Part shown: one piece after another, positions 15,597 to 24,845 of the stretch | How positions within the stretch are numbered: the first letter of the stretch is position 1 | Layout: every line of letters begins with the position of its first letter | Assembly: GCF_028532485.1 (NCBI RefSeq) | Contig: NZ_CP116942.1 | Location: 2,232,001-2,296,000, forward strand | Source: Iamia majanohamensis | GTDB taxonomy: Bacteria > Actinomycetota > Acidimicrobiia > Acidimicrobiales > Iamiaceae | Direction: 5' to 3' | DNA length: 64,000 nt | Translations under genes and position numbers: made by a program | Notes under the pieces: model-generated | What the model saw: only the letters and a program-made list of their open reading frames with translations | Database searches by the model: none | What the model was told of the DNA's origin: nothing

Positions 15597-17960
15597 TCAG
15601 CCGGCGGCGGCGCCGGCGCCGGCGCCGGCGACCCGCCCGTAGAGGGTGGTGCGCTCCTCGAGCCGGCGGCCGAGGGGCTCGACCATGGCCCGGAAGCCGT
15701 CCTGGTCCATGCCCTGGCCGTGGGAGGCGCCGGCGGCCCGGGAGATGCTCTCGTCCATGAGGGTGCCTCCCAGGTCGTTGACGCCGGAGGCGAGCAGCTG
15801 GCGCACGCCCCCGGCCCCGAGCTTCACCCAGGAGGCCTGGATGTTGGGGATGAGGCCGTCGTAGGCGATGCGGCCGACGGCGTGCATGAGCACGACCTCG
15901 CGGAAGGTCGGGCCCCGGCGGGCCCGCCCCTCGAGGTAGAGGGGGGCGGCCATGTGCACGAAGGGCAGGGGCACGAACTCGGTGAAGCCACCCGTCTCGG
16001 CCTGGAGGGCGCGGGTGCGCAGCAGGTGGCGGGCCCAGTGCTCGGGGCTCTCGACCGCGCCGAACATGATGGTGACGTTGGACCGGAGCCCGACCTGGTG
16101 GGCCGTGCGGTGGGCGTCGAGCCACTCCTCGGTGTCGACCTTGTCCGGGCACAGCACGGCGCGGACCTCGTCGTCGAGGATCTCGGCGGCCGTGCCGGGC
16201 AGGGTGCGGAGCCCGGCGTCCATGAGCCGGCGGAGGTAGTCGGCCAGCGGCTCGCCCAGGCGCTTGGCCCCCTCGGTGACCTCGAGGGCGGTGAAGCCGT
16301 GGACGTGGATGTCGGGGGCCGCCTCCTTCACCGCCCGGGTCACGTCGACGTAGTAGTCGCCGTCGAAGCTGGGGTGGATGCCGCCCTGGAGGCAGACCTC
16401 GGTGGCCCCCAGCTCCCAGGCCTCGGCCGTCCGCTGGGCGATGTCGTCGAGGGTGAGCAGGTAGGGGGTGCCCCGCAGGTTCAGCGACCGGGGCCCCTTG
16501 GAGAACCCGCAGAAGCGGCACTTGAAGGTGCAGACGTTGGTGTAGTTGATGTTGCGGTTGCGGACGTAGGTGACCACGTCGCCCACGGCCCGGTCGCGCA
16601 GGGCGTCGGCCACCTCGGCCACGGCCGCGACCTCGCGGCCCCGGGCCGCGAACAGGGCCACGACCTCGTCGTGGCCGACCTGCTCGCCGGCCAGCACGCC
16701 GTCGAGCACCTCGCGCACGCGGCCCCCGACGGGGGCGGAGGGGCCGGGCACCAGCACGGTCGGCTCCACGTCGGCCCCGGAGTACCAGGCCGTCGAGCGC
16801 CGCCCGACGAGCACCACCTCGGCGCCGTCGCCGACGTTGCGGACCTCGCCCACCTTGTTGGGGTGCACCGCACCGGGGTCGTCGCGCCCCAGGCCCTCGG
16901 CGTCGGCCCGGTCCATGACCGCGGTGTGCAGGGCGGGGTCGATCCAGGTGGCGGCGTCGGCCACGTAGCGGGGGTGGACGGTGAGCCGGGGGGCCAGCTG
17001 CCGACCGGTGGCCGCGGTGGCCTCGGCCAGGGCGTCGAGGTGCGGCCAGGGCCGCTCCGGGTTCACGTGGTCGATGGTCACCGGCGACACGCCGCCCAGG
17101 TCCGAGACGCCGGCCTCGAGCAGCGGGGCCACGTCGTCGGCCAGGTTGGGCGGCGCCTGGACGTGGACCTCGGCGGGCAGGAGGAGGCGGGCGAGGGCGA
17201 TGGCCCGGAGGTGGTCCTCCGGATCGCAGGGCGGGTGGTCGCGCATGGCGGTGCCCGGCTTGGGCAGGAAGTTCTGGACGATCACCTCCTGCACGTGGCC
17301 GTGGCGGGCGTGGCTGGCGGCGATGGCCTCCAGGGCCTCGACCCGGTCGGCCTCGGTCTCGCCGATGCCGCAGAGGATCCCGGTGGTGTAGGGGATGCGG
17401 AGCTCGCCGGCGGCCTCGAGGGTGGCCAGGCGCCGCGCCGGCAGCTTGTCGGGGGCGCCGCGGTGGGAGAGCAGGTCGGCCCGCAGCGTCTCGACCATCA
17501 TCCCCTGGCTCGGGGCCACCTCCCGCAGGCGGGCCAGCTCCTCGGCGGGGAGGGCGCCGGGGTTGGCGTGGGGGAGGAGGCCGGTCTCGTCGCGGACGGC
17601 CCGGCAGGCGGCCACGAGGTAGTCGGTGGTCGAGGCGTACCCATGGGCGGCGAGCCAGTCCCGGGCCGCCGGGTAGCGCTCCTCGGGCGCCTCGCCCAGG
17701 GTGAAGAGGGCCTCGTGGCAGCCCGCGGCCGCACCCCGGCGGGCCAGCACGAGGACGTCGGCCAGGTCGATGTAGGGGGACTCGAGCCGGGCCGGGGGCT
17801 GGGCGAAGGTGCAGTAGCCGCAGCGGTCGCGGCAGAGCTTGGTGAGAGGGACGAAGACCTTGGGGGAGAAGGTCACCCGGGAGCCGGTGGCGGCGTCGCG
17901 GGCGGCGGCGGCGCGGGCGAGCAGCTCGGGCGTCGGGAGGCCGGTGAGGTCGGCGGGCAC
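15597..17960 (-). CDS. fbiC: FO synthase FbiC (fused CofG-CofH)
   Basis: Makes the 7,8-didemethyl-8-hydroxy-5-deazariboflavin (FO) core of coenzyme F420 from tyrosine and a diaminouracil. The 787-residue protein has two radical-SAM halves, each with its own cluster motif: C43-x3-C47-x2-C50 in the CofG half and C477-x3-C481-x2-C484 in the CofH half. A fused enzyme is the actinobacterial arrangement. The GTG start is fixed by TAGCCT 7 bases upstream. The C-terminus ends in a Gly-Ala run coded by a GCC/GGC simple repeat at about 15598-15630. No other F420 genes are in the window. Confidence 0.95.
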   Translation of the reverse strand: MPADLTGLPTPELLARAAAARDAATGSRVTFSPKVFVPLTKLCRDRCGYCTFAQPPARLESPYIDLADVLVLARRGAAAGCHEALFTLGEAPEERYPAARDWLAAHGYASTTDYLVAACRAVRDETGLLPHANPGALPAEELARLREVAPSQGMMVETLRADLLSHRGAPDKLPARRLATLEAAGELRIPYTTGILCGIGETEADRVEALEAIAASHARHGHVQEVIVQNFLPKPGTAMRDHPPCDPEDHLRAIALARLLLPAEVHVQAPPNLADDVAPLLEAGVSDLGGVSPVTIDHVNPERPWPHLDALAEATAATGRQLAPRLTVHPRYVADAATWIDPALHTAVMDRADAEGLGRDDPGAVHPNKVGEVRNVGDGAEVVLVGRRSTAWYSGADVEPTVLVPGPSAPVGGRVREVLDGVLAGEQVGHDEVVALFAARGREVAAVAEVADALRDRAVGDVVTYVRNRNINYTNVCTFKCRFCGFSKGPRSLNLRGTPYLLTLDDIAQRTAEAWELGATEVCLQGGIHPSFDGDYYVDVTRAVKEAAPDIHVHGFTALEVTEGAKRLGEPLADYLRRLMDAGLRTLPGTAAEILDDEVRAVLCPDKVDTEEWLDAHRTAHQVGLRSNVTIMFGAVESPEHWARHLLRTRALQAETGGFTEFVPLPFVHMAAPLYLEGRARRGPTFREVVLMHAVGRIAYDGLIPNIQASWVKLGAGGVRQLLASGVNDLGGTLMDESISRAAGASHGQGMDQDGFRAMVEPLGRRLEERTTLYGRVAGAGAGAAAG

Positions 17961-17967
17961 GGGGCGC

Positions 17968-17973
17968 AGGCTA
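17968..17973 (-). promoter_or_regulatory. -10 element of fbiC
   Basis: TAGCCT on the minus strand, 7 bases from GTG 17960. The intergenic region to the kinase gene also holds a hairpin with 7-bp arms at 17998-18015 (GGCCCCG / CGGGGCC). Confidence 0.55.
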
Positions 17974-18070
17974 CCGGCGCGACGTCAGGTCCCTCGCGGC
18001 CCCGGTGACGGGGCCAGGACGGGGTCGGGACCCCCCCCCGGCACCCGGCGCCCCGGGGCGGGGGCCGGTG

Positions 18071-18076
18071 TACCGT
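18071..18076 (+). promoter_or_regulatory. -10 element of Ser/Thr kinase gene
   Basis: TACCGT. The predicted transcript begins near 18083, which excludes the GTG at 18075 as start and leaves GTG codons at 18099, 18108 and 18117. Confidence 0.5.
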
Positions 18077-18116
18077 GCGCGCGTGCTGGTCGGATCGGGT
18101 GCGCCGGGTGGGGACC

Positions 18117-20804
18117 GTGCCTGACGACGGCCGCCCCGTCGAGGGGGTGCCGCTGCCGCCGGGCTACACCCTCGTCGAGAAGCTGGGCTCGGGCGGCTTC
18201 GCCACGGTGTGGCTGGCCGAGCAGGGCGGGCTGGGGCGCCGGGTCGCGGTGAAGCTGGTGGGCGAGACCCTCGAGGGCGACGAGCGGGAGCGACGCTTCG
18301 TGGCCGAGTGCCGGGCCGTGGGGCGGCTCTCGGGCCACCCCTCGGTGGTGACGGTGCACGACGCCGGCACCACGGCCGAGGGCAACCCCTACCTGGTGAT
18401 GGAGCACCTCCCGGGCGGCTCGCTCCAGGACCGCCTGCGCGACGAGGGGCCCCTCCCGTGGCAGGAGGTGCTCATGGTGGGCGTCCACGTGGCCGACGCC
18501 CTGTCGGCCGCCCACGACACCGGGATCCTGCACCGGGACGTGAAGCCCGCCAACGTGCTCCTGGACGAGACCGGCGCCCCCAAGCTGGCCGACTTCGGCA
18601 TCGCCCGGCTGGCCGAGGGGACCGCCACCGCCACCGGCCACGTGCTCGGCACGATCCTCTACACGCCGCCCGAGGTCCTTTCGGGCGAGCGCCCGGCCCC
18701 CACCGCCGACGTGTGGGCCCTGGGCGCCCTGCTCCACACCCTGCTGGCCGGCCGCAGCGCCTTCCAGGGCGAGGAGGCCGAGCCGCCGGCCGTGCTGATC
18801 GCCCGGGTGCTGCGGGGCGAGCCCCCGGACCTGCCGGCCCAGGTGCCGCCGGCGCTGCGCGACATGGTCGGTCGGCTGCTCGCGGCCGACCCCGCCGACC
18901 GCCCGCAGAGCGCGGCCGAGGTGGCCCGCTCGCTCCAGGCCATCCAGGCCGCCCAGGGCCTGGCCGTGACGCCGGCCCGGGCCACCCGCGAGGTGGTCGA
19001 CCACGCCCAGGCCGGGGGCGACGCCACCCGGGTGGGCTTCGCCCCCATCTCGGCCGACCTCACCGCCCCCGGCAGCCCGGCGCCGCCCCCGCCGGGGCCC
19101 GGGACCGCCCCGCCGACGCCGCCGGGCGGACCCGTCCCGCCCCCGGTGGTCGGGACCCCGTCCCCGGCGGGGCCGCCCCCACCCCCGCCGCCGCCGTCCA
19201 CGGGCTGGCGGCCGCCCGACGGCGCCGAGGCCCCCGCCCCGCCGCCCGCCGCCGCGCCCCTCCAGGCTGCGGCCTCCCCCCAGGCCGGCGACGTCACCCG
19301 CGCCGTCGGCGCCACCGTGGCCACACCGGCCGCCTCCCCGCCGGGGGGACCGGCGGGCGCGCCGCCTCCGGGTCCCCCTCCGGCGCCGGGCGGTCGGCGC
19401 CGGGGCCTGCCCCTCCTGCTCGGCGCGGCTGCGATCCTGGTCGTGGTGGCGCTCGTCGTCCTGGTCGTGGTGGCCACCGGCGGCGACAGCGACGGCGACG
19501 CCGACGAGGCCACCGGCGGGACGGGTCCGGCGGGATCCGCGCCGGCGACCGCCTCGGTCCCCGGGGCCGACGAGGTGGACACCATCTGGGGCGTCCGGTC
19601 GCCGGCGCCCACCGGGACCGCCGAGCAGCCCGCACCCGTCGAGGCCGCCACCCGCGCCGTCGACTGCGGGGGGACCCTGACCTGCGCAGCCACCGAGGTC
19701 GACGGCGACGCCGTGGTCGCCTACCCCGACGAGCAGGGGTCGCTCCTCGTCGAGCGCCTCGCCGCGGGCGACGGGTCGAGCGAGTGGACCGAGCCGGTGC
19801 CGACCCCGGCGTCGAACGTGGCCCTGGCCCCGGCCGGCGACGTGGTCCTGGTGGTCACCACCGAGGACGCCCCCGACGGCAGCGGGCCCCAGCGCACCTA
19901 CAACGCCCTCGACCCAGGCACGGGCGGGCTGGTGTGGGGGCCGCGCAGCTTCCCCCAGGACCAGCGGGTGGTGCGGGCCCTCGACCAGTCCTCCATCGAG
20001 GTGTCGGTGCTGGTGGCCTCGGGCGAGGCCGGACCCGAGGTCCTCGGCCTGTCGAACACCGACGGCGAGGTCCTCTGGACCGCCCCCGGGCAGGTCCTCG
20101 CCACCGACGCCCGCACCGCCTACGTGGCCGACGGCGGTGCGGTTGCGGCGCTCGAGCTGTCCAGCGGCGACGAGACCTGGCGGCGCGACCTGGCCGTCGC
20201 CGCCGACGGGGCGAGCCCCGTGACCCGCCTCGGCGTGGCCGCCGACGACGTGCTGGTGACCGTCACCGACGACCAGGTCGTCGGCCTGGCGACCGCCGAC
20301 GGCTCCGACGCCTGGCCGGGCCAGCCCCTCTCGACCACCGACGCCGAGGTCGGCGCGCCCGTCGCGGTGTCGGCCGCCGGCGGTCGGGCCGTGGTGGCCG
20401 CCGAGGCCGGCGACCTCGGCATCGACCCCGTCTCGGGGGAGGTGGCGTGGCGCACGGCTCGCGACCCGCTCCTGGCCGAGGGGGAGGCCAACGTGTGGGT
20501 GGGCACCGCCGACCGCCTCGTGGTCGGCCAGCTCGGGGCCCCCGTGCGGGTCATCGCCACCGACCAGGGGGGAGAGGAGCTGGCCGCCATCGACTCGTCG
20601 CCGGCCTCGCCCTCGCTGTCCTCCTTCGCCTTCCAGGGGGGCATCGCCCTGCTGGGCGAGGACGGCATCACCGCCTCGTCCACCGACGACCTCAGCCCCC
20701 TGTGGAACGTGGAGGACGTCGCCGGCGCGGTGACCCTCGTGGCCGTCGACGGTGGCGTCGTCGTCCTCGGCCCCGACGGCGTGCAGCTGCTGACGGCGGG
20801 CTGA
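18117..20804 (+). CDS. Receptor-like Ser/Thr protein kinase with PQQ-type propeller sensor
   Basis: An 895-residue Hanks-type kinase. The N-terminal catalytic domain has the glycine loop GSGGF (25-28), ATP lysine K46, H139-R140-D141 and D159-F160-G161, so it should be active. A long Pro/Ala-rich juxtamembrane linker follows, then one transmembrane helix at about 435-458 and an extracellular domain of repeats like EVLWTAPG and ETWRRDLA that suggest a PQQ-dehydrogenase-like propeller. It probably senses something outside the cell. GTG 18117 is preferred because GGGTGGGGA lies just upstream; 18099 and 18108 remain possible. Divergent from fbiC, convergent with pgl. Confidence 0.85.
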   Translation: MPDDGRPVEGVPLPPGYTLVEKLGSGGFATVWLAEQGGLGRRVAVKLVGETLEGDERERRFVAECRAVGRLSGHPSVVTVHDAGTTAEGNPYLVMEHLPGGSLQDRLRDEGPLPWQEVLMVGVHVADALSAAHDTGILHRDVKPANVLLDETGAPKLADFGIARLAEGTATATGHVLGTILYTPPEVLSGERPAPTADVWALGALLHTLLAGRSAFQGEEAEPPAVLIARVLRGEPPDLPAQVPPALRDMVGRLLAADPADRPQSAAEVARSLQAIQAAQGLAVTPARATREVVDHAQAGGDATRVGFAPISADLTAPGSPAPPPPGPGTAPPTPPGGPVPPPVVGTPSPAGPPPPPPPPSTGWRPPDGAEAPAPPPAAAPLQAAASPQAGDVTRAVGATVATPAASPPGGPAGAPPPGPPPAPGGRRRGLPLLLGAAAILVVVALVVLVVVATGGDSDGDADEATGGTGPAGSAPATASVPGADEVDTIWGVRSPAPTGTAEQPAPVEAATRAVDCGGTLTCAATEVDGDAVVAYPDEQGSLLVERLAAGDGSSEWTEPVPTPASNVALAPAGDVVLVVTTEDAPDGSGPQRTYNALDPGTGGLVWGPRSFPQDQRVVRALDQSSIEVSVLVASGEAGPEVLGLSNTDGEVLWTAPGQVLATDARTAYVADGGAVAALELSSGDETWRRDLAVAADGASPVTRLGVAADDVLVTVTDDQVVGLATADGSDAWPGQPLSTTDAEVGAPVAVSAAGGRAVVAAEAGDLGIDPVSGEVAWRTARDPLLAEGEANVWVGTADRLVVGQLGAPVRVIATDQGGEELAAIDSSPASPSLSSFAFQGGIALLGEDGITASSTDDLSPLWNVEDVAGAVTLVAVDGGVVVLGPDGVQLLTAG

Positions 20805-20814
20805 CCCGCCCCGC

Positions 20815-21492
20815 TCAGGTGCCGGGCAGGAGCGACGCAGCGGCCTCGTCGACCAGCCACACCACCCGCTCGCCACCGATGGACGCGGCGGGCACGTCCT
20901 CGCCCCGGTCCACCCGGGCCAGGGCCTCGGCCTTCTCCTCGCCCTCGACGGTGACCACGACGGTGCGGCCCCGGGCGATCCCGGCCAGGGTGAGGGTCAT
21001 CCTCGTGTAGGGGTTGAGCCCCGAGGGGTCCTCGTTCAGGGCCACCAGGCGACCGGGGTCGGCGTCGAGCGCCTCGGAGCCGGCGAAGAGCGAGGCGGTG
21101 TGGCCGTCGGGCCCGAGGCCCAGGTGGACGAGGTCGAAGCGCCCCAGGTCGCCGACGCGGAGCTGGTAGGCGTCGACCTCGGCGCAGCGCATGAGGTGGG
21201 TGGCGTTGGCCGCCCCGACCCGGTCGAGGAGGGCCTCCCGCGCCAGGCGGTAGTTGGAGTCCTCGTGGTCGTGGGGGACGCAGCGCTCGTCGCCCCAGTA
21301 GACGTCGACCTTCCACCAGTCGATGCGGGTCGCGGCCTCCGCCGCCAGCCGCTCGTAGCAGCGGCGGGCGGTGCCACCCCCGGAGAGGGCCACCGAGAAG
21401 GCCTCGCCGGCGCGCGCCCCGAAGGCCTCGACCACCTGCTCGGCGAAGGCGCCGGGCACGTCGTCGACGACGGTCAGCCCCTCGATCGTCAT
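20815..21492 (-). CDS. pgl: 6-phosphogluconolactonase
   Basis: Hydrolyses 6-phosphogluconolactone in the oxidative pentose phosphate pathway. The 225-residue protein has the NagB/DevB fold with SGGGTARRCYERL, the WGDERCVPHDHEDSN block and GLGPDGHTASLFAG, all characteristic of Pgl. It is the last gene of tkt-tal-pgl, starting 46 bases after tal stops; an ATG is used. The glucose-6-phosphate dehydrogenase gene that usually accompanies these three is absent from the operon as seen here. Confidence 0.93.
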   Translation of the reverse strand: MTIEGLTVVDDVPGAFAEQVVEAFGARAGEAFSVALSGGGTARRCYERLAAEAATRIDWWKVDVYWGDERCVPHDHEDSNYRLAREALLDRVGAANATHLMRCAEVDAYQLRVGDLGRFDLVHLGLGPDGHTASLFAGSEALDADPGRLVALNEDPSGLNPYTRMTLTLAGIARGRTVVVTVEGEEKAEALARVDRGEDVPAASIGGERVVWLVDEAAASLLPGT

Positions 21493-21538
21493 CGAGGGAC
21501 CCCCGGCCCGGGCGGGCCCGCGGCCCGGGTGAGGACCC

Positions 21539-22663
21539 TCACCCGTCGCTCCCCGGGCGGAGCGCCTCGGCCTTCTCGCCCAGGGTCGAGAGCAGGTCGT
21601 CGTAGGACGCCTCGAAGGCCTCCACGCCCTCCTTCTCGAGCAGCTGGGTCACGTCGTCGAGGTCGACGCCCACGTCGGCCAGCTCGTCGAGGGTGCGGAG
21701 GGCCTCGTCGTCGGCGGTGTCGACGGTGCGCGCCACCGTCCCGTGGTCGAGGAAGGCCTCGAGGGTGGCGTCGGGCAGGGTGTTCACCGTGTCGGGGCCG
21801 ATGAGGCTGTCGACGTAGAGCGTGTCGGGGTAGCTCGGGTCCTTGGTGGAGGTGGAGGCCCACAGGGGGCGCTGGACCTGGGCGCCGGCCGCGGCCAGGG
21901 CCTCCCAGCGGGGCCCGGCGTAGCGCTCGCGGAACAGCCGGTAGGCCAGGCGGGCGTTGGCCACCGCGGCCCGGCCCTTCAGGGCGGTGGCGGCCTCGGT
22001 GCCGATCACCTCGAGGCGGCGGTCGACCTCGGCGTCGACCCGGCTGACGAAGAACGAGGCCACCGAGGACACCCGGGCCACCTCCTCGGCGCTGGCGCCC
22101 GACGCGACCAGCTCCTCCAGCCCCGCCTGGTGGGCCTCGATGACCTCGCCGTAGCGGCTCAGGCTGAACAGCAGGGTGACGTTGACGCTGTGGCCCTGGG
22201 CGATCACCTTCTGGATCGCAGGCAGGCCCTCGGCCGTGCCCGGGATCTTCACGTACAGGTTGGGCTCGGCGATCCTCTGGTGGAGGTCGAGGGCGGCGCG
22301 GGCCGTGCCCTCGGTGTCGCGGGCCAGGCTGGGCGCCACCTCGACCGAGACGAAGCCGTCGCCGCCGCCGCTGGCGTCGTAGACGGGGCGGAGGACGGCG
22401 AGGGCCCCCTCGATGTCGGTCACGACGAGGTCCCAGTAGGTGTCCTCGACCGACATCCCGGCATCGAGGCAAGACGCGAACTGGTCGTCGTAGTCGGCCG
22501 AGCCGGCGATGGCCTTCTGGAAGATCGACGGGTTGGAGGTGATGCCGCGGACGCCGCGGTCGACCCAGTCGGCGAGGTCGCCGCCCTGGATCCAGCTCCG
22601 GCGCAGGTTGTCGAGCCACGGGCTCTGCCCCTGGTCGTCGTGGAGCTCGTGCAGGCGGGTCAT
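21539..22663 (-). CDS. tal: Transaldolase
   Basis: Transfers a three-carbon dihydroxyacetone unit between sugar phosphates in the non-oxidative pentose phosphate pathway. The 374-residue protein is of the long actinobacterial type. GITSNPSIFQKAI near the N-terminus and the Schiff-base region NLYVKIPGT, with its lysine, are clear. The ATG has GGGAGG about 6 bases upstream, so unlike most genes here it is translated from a Shine-Dalgarno site inside the operon, 28 bases after tkt ends. Confidence 0.94.
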   Translation of the reverse strand: MTRLHELHDDQGQSPWLDNLRRSWIQGGDLADWVDRGVRGITSNPSIFQKAIAGSADYDDQFASCLDAGMSVEDTYWDLVVTDIEGALAVLRPVYDASGGGDGFVSVEVAPSLARDTEGTARAALDLHQRIAEPNLYVKIPGTAEGLPAIQKVIAQGHSVNVTLLFSLSRYGEVIEAHQAGLEELVASGASAEEVARVSSVASFFVSRVDAEVDRRLEVIGTEAATALKGRAAVANARLAYRLFRERYAGPRWEALAAAGAQVQRPLWASTSTKDPSYPDTLYVDSLIGPDTVNTLPDATLEAFLDHGTVARTVDTADDEALRTLDELADVGVDLDDVTQLLEKEGVEAFEASYDDLLSTLGEKAEALRPGSDG

Positions 22664-22691
22664 GGGGGCCTCCCGGGGTGGGCGGGGTGGG

Positions 22692-24680
22692 TCAGGGGGC
22701 GGTGGGCTCGTCGAGGTCCGACAGGAGGGCCTCGGCCCGGGCGGCGACCTCCTCGGCGGTGAAGCCCATGCGGGCCAGGACCTCCTCGCCGGGGGCGGAC
22801 ACGCCGAAGCGGTCGATGCTGACGCTGGCGTCGGACCAGCGGTCCCAGCCGAGCGACACGCCGGCCTCCACCGCCAGGGTGGGCACGCCCGCAGGGAGCA
22901 CCGACTCCTGGTAGTCGAAGTCCTCGGCGTCGAAGAGGTCGAGCGACGGCATGGACACCACGCGCACCGACCGGCCGTCGCCCCGCAGGACCGCGGCCGC
23001 CTCCACGCAGACGTGCACCTCGCTGCCCGTGCCGAGCAGCACCAGGTCGGGCTCCTCGTCGACGCCGTCGTCGTCGAGCACGTAGGCGCCCCGCGCCACG
23101 CCGTCGGCGTCGGTGCCCTCCAGCACCGGGAGGTCCTGGCGCGACAGGGCGAGGGCGGTGGGCCCGTCGGCGCCGACGGCGACCCGCCAGGCGGCGGCCG
23201 TCTCGTTGGCGTCGGCCGGGCGGAGCAGGCGCAGCCCCGGGATGGCCCGCAGGGCCATGAGGTGCTCGACGGGCTGGTGGGTGGGGCCGTCCTCGCCCAG
23301 GCCGACCGAGTCGTGGGTGAAGGAGAAGATGACCTTGGCCTCGCTGAGCGCGGCGAGGCGGACCGCCGGGCGGCAGTAGTCGCTGAACTGCATGAAGGTG
23401 CCGCCCACGGGCAGGCAGCCGCCGTGGAGGGCCATGCCGTTCATGACCGCAGCCATGGCGTGCTCGCGGATGCCGAAGTAGATCTGGCGCCCGGCCGGCT
23501 CGTCGGCGGCCTGGACCCCGACGCCCTTGATCTGGGTGCCGGTGTTGCCCGAGAGGTCGGCCCCGCCGCCGATGAGGCCGGGCACGTCCTCGAGGAGGGC
23601 CTGGAAGCAGGCCCCGCTGGCCTTGCGGGTGGCCACGCCGTCGCCCACGTCCCAGGAGGGCAGGGCGTCGGCCCAGCCCTCGCGGCCGGCGCCGGCCTGG
23701 GCCGCGGCCCAGGCGTCCTTGTCGCCGTCCCAGGCGTCGAAGCGCTCCTGCCAGGCGGCGTGGGCGTCGGCACCCTGCCGGCCGGCCTCCCGGTACAGCT
23801 CCAGGACGTCGTCGGGGACGTGGAATATCTCGTCGGGGGGCAGGCCCATGAGCTCCTTGGTCCGGGCCACCTCCTCGGCGTCGAGGGCGTTGCCGTGGGC
23901 CGCGGGGTCGTCGGTGTGGTTGGGCGAGGGGTAGGCCACGTGGCTGCGCACCACGATGAGGGTGGGCCGGGTCTCGTCGGCCTTGCCCGCCTGGAGGGCG
24001 CCCTCCAGCGCCTCGAGGTCGTTGGCCACCTCCCCGACGTCGAGCACCTCCCAGCCGTAGGCCCGGAAGCGGGCCGGGACGTCGTCGGAGTAGGTGAGGT
24101 CGGTGGTGCCGTCGATCGAGATGTGGTTGTCGTCGTAGACGGCGATCAGGCGGCCCAGCCCGAGGTGGCCGGCGAAGGAGGCGGCCTCGTGGCTGATCCC
24201 CTCCATCAGGTCGCCGTCGGAGACGATGGCCCAGGTGTGGTGGTCGACCACCTCGGGGCCGTAGGTGGCCCGCAGCCAGCGCTCGGCCAGGGCCAGGCCC
24301 ACCGCGTTGGCGATGCCCTGGCCCAGCGGGCCGGTGGTGACCTCGATGCCGGCGGTGTGGTGGACCTCGGGGTGGCCGGGCGTGGCCGAGCCCCAGGACC
24401 GGAAGGCCTCCAGGTCGTCGAGGGTCAGGCCGTAGCCGGTCAGGTGCAGCATCGAGTACTGCAGCACCGAGGCGTGGCCGCACGAGAGGACGAAGCGGTC
24501 CCGGTCGACCCAGTGGGGAGAGCTGGCGTCGTACTTCATCACCCGGGTCCACAGGACGTGGGCCAGGGGGGCCAGCGCCATGGCGGTGCCCTGGTGCCCG
24601 CTGCTGGCGTGCAGGGGCATGTCCATGGACAGGCCGCGGATGACGTTGATGGCGCGCTGCTCGAGGTCCTCGTCGGTCAC
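22692..24680 (-). CDS. tkt: Transketolase
   Basis: Thiamine-diphosphate enzyme moving two-carbon units in the pentose phosphate pathway. The 662-residue protein shows SGHQGTAMALAPLAHVLW, the ThDP site SDGDLMEGISHEAAS followed by YDDNHISIDG, and the central HDSVGLGEDGPTHQPVEHL block. The usual longer call starts at GTG 24689, but that codon lies inside the -10 box at 24688-24693. GTG 24680 sits 7 bases after the box, so it is the better start. It heads the tkt-tal-pgl operon. Confidence 0.95.
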   Translation of the reverse strand: MTDEDLEQRAINVIRGLSMDMPLHASSGHQGTAMALAPLAHVLWTRVMKYDASSPHWVDRDRFVLSCGHASVLQYSMLHLTGYGLTLDDLEAFRSWGSATPGHPEVHHTAGIEVTTGPLGQGIANAVGLALAERWLRATYGPEVVDHHTWAIVSDGDLMEGISHEAASFAGHLGLGRLIAVYDDNHISIDGTTDLTYSDDVPARFRAYGWEVLDVGEVANDLEALEGALQAGKADETRPTLIVVRSHVAYPSPNHTDDPAAHGNALDAEEVARTKELMGLPPDEIFHVPDDVLELYREAGRQGADAHAAWQERFDAWDGDKDAWAAAQAGAGREGWADALPSWDVGDGVATRKASGACFQALLEDVPGLIGGGADLSGNTGTQIKGVGVQAADEPAGRQIYFGIREHAMAAVMNGMALHGGCLPVGGTFMQFSDYCRPAVRLAALSEAKVIFSFTHDSVGLGEDGPTHQPVEHLMALRAIPGLRLLRPADANETAAAWRVAVGADGPTALALSRQDLPVLEGTDADGVARGAYVLDDDGVDEEPDLVLLGTGSEVHVCVEAAAVLRGDGRSVRVVSMPSLDLFDAEDFDYQESVLPAGVPTLAVEAGVSLGWDRWSDASVSIDRFGVSAPGEEVLARMGFTAEEVAARAEALLSDLDEPTAP

Positions 24681-24687
24681 GCTGCGC

Positions 24688-24693
24688 ACACTA
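24688..24693 (-). promoter_or_regulatory. -10 element of tkt operon, decides tkt start
   Basis: TAGTGT on the minus strand, 7 bases from GTG 24680 and overlapping the alternative GTG at 24689. Confidence 0.55.
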
Positions 24694-24778
24694 CCGATCC
24701 CCTGACCCCGCCCCGCCGGGAGCGGTCCACCGCCGGGCGACCCCCGAGCCGGCCCGGGTCGGGCGTCCCGCGGCCACC

Positions 24779-24830
24779 CGACCTGACGGGGTGTCAGGTC
24801 GCGTGCCTAGAGTGACGCTGGACACCTGAC
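24779..24830 (+). promoter_or_regulatory. Promoter and candidate operator of aldehyde dehydrogenase gene
   Basis: A 23-bp dyad with 9-bp perfect arms (CGACCTGAC at 24779-24787, GTCAGGTCG at 24793-24801) covers the -35 region. TAGAGT at 24808-24813 is the -10. A third half-site ACCTGAC at 24824-24830 lies just after the predicted transcription start. This arrangement suits a repressor that blocks polymerase; no candidate regulator gene is adjacent. The leader then runs to the ATG at 24846 with AGGAG at about 24832-24836. Confidence 0.55.
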
Positions 24831-24845
24831 CAGGAGCACACCGCC

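Noticed and set aside
15556-16521. Upstream extension of the propeller frame
   Set aside because: It is open back to 16521, but the extension is an alternative frame of fbiC; the -10 box at 15563-15568 marks the real start.
18026-18036. Run of about nine C residues
   Set aside because: It lies in the noncoding gap between fbiC and the kinase gene; it might be a sequencing-length error but affects no frame.
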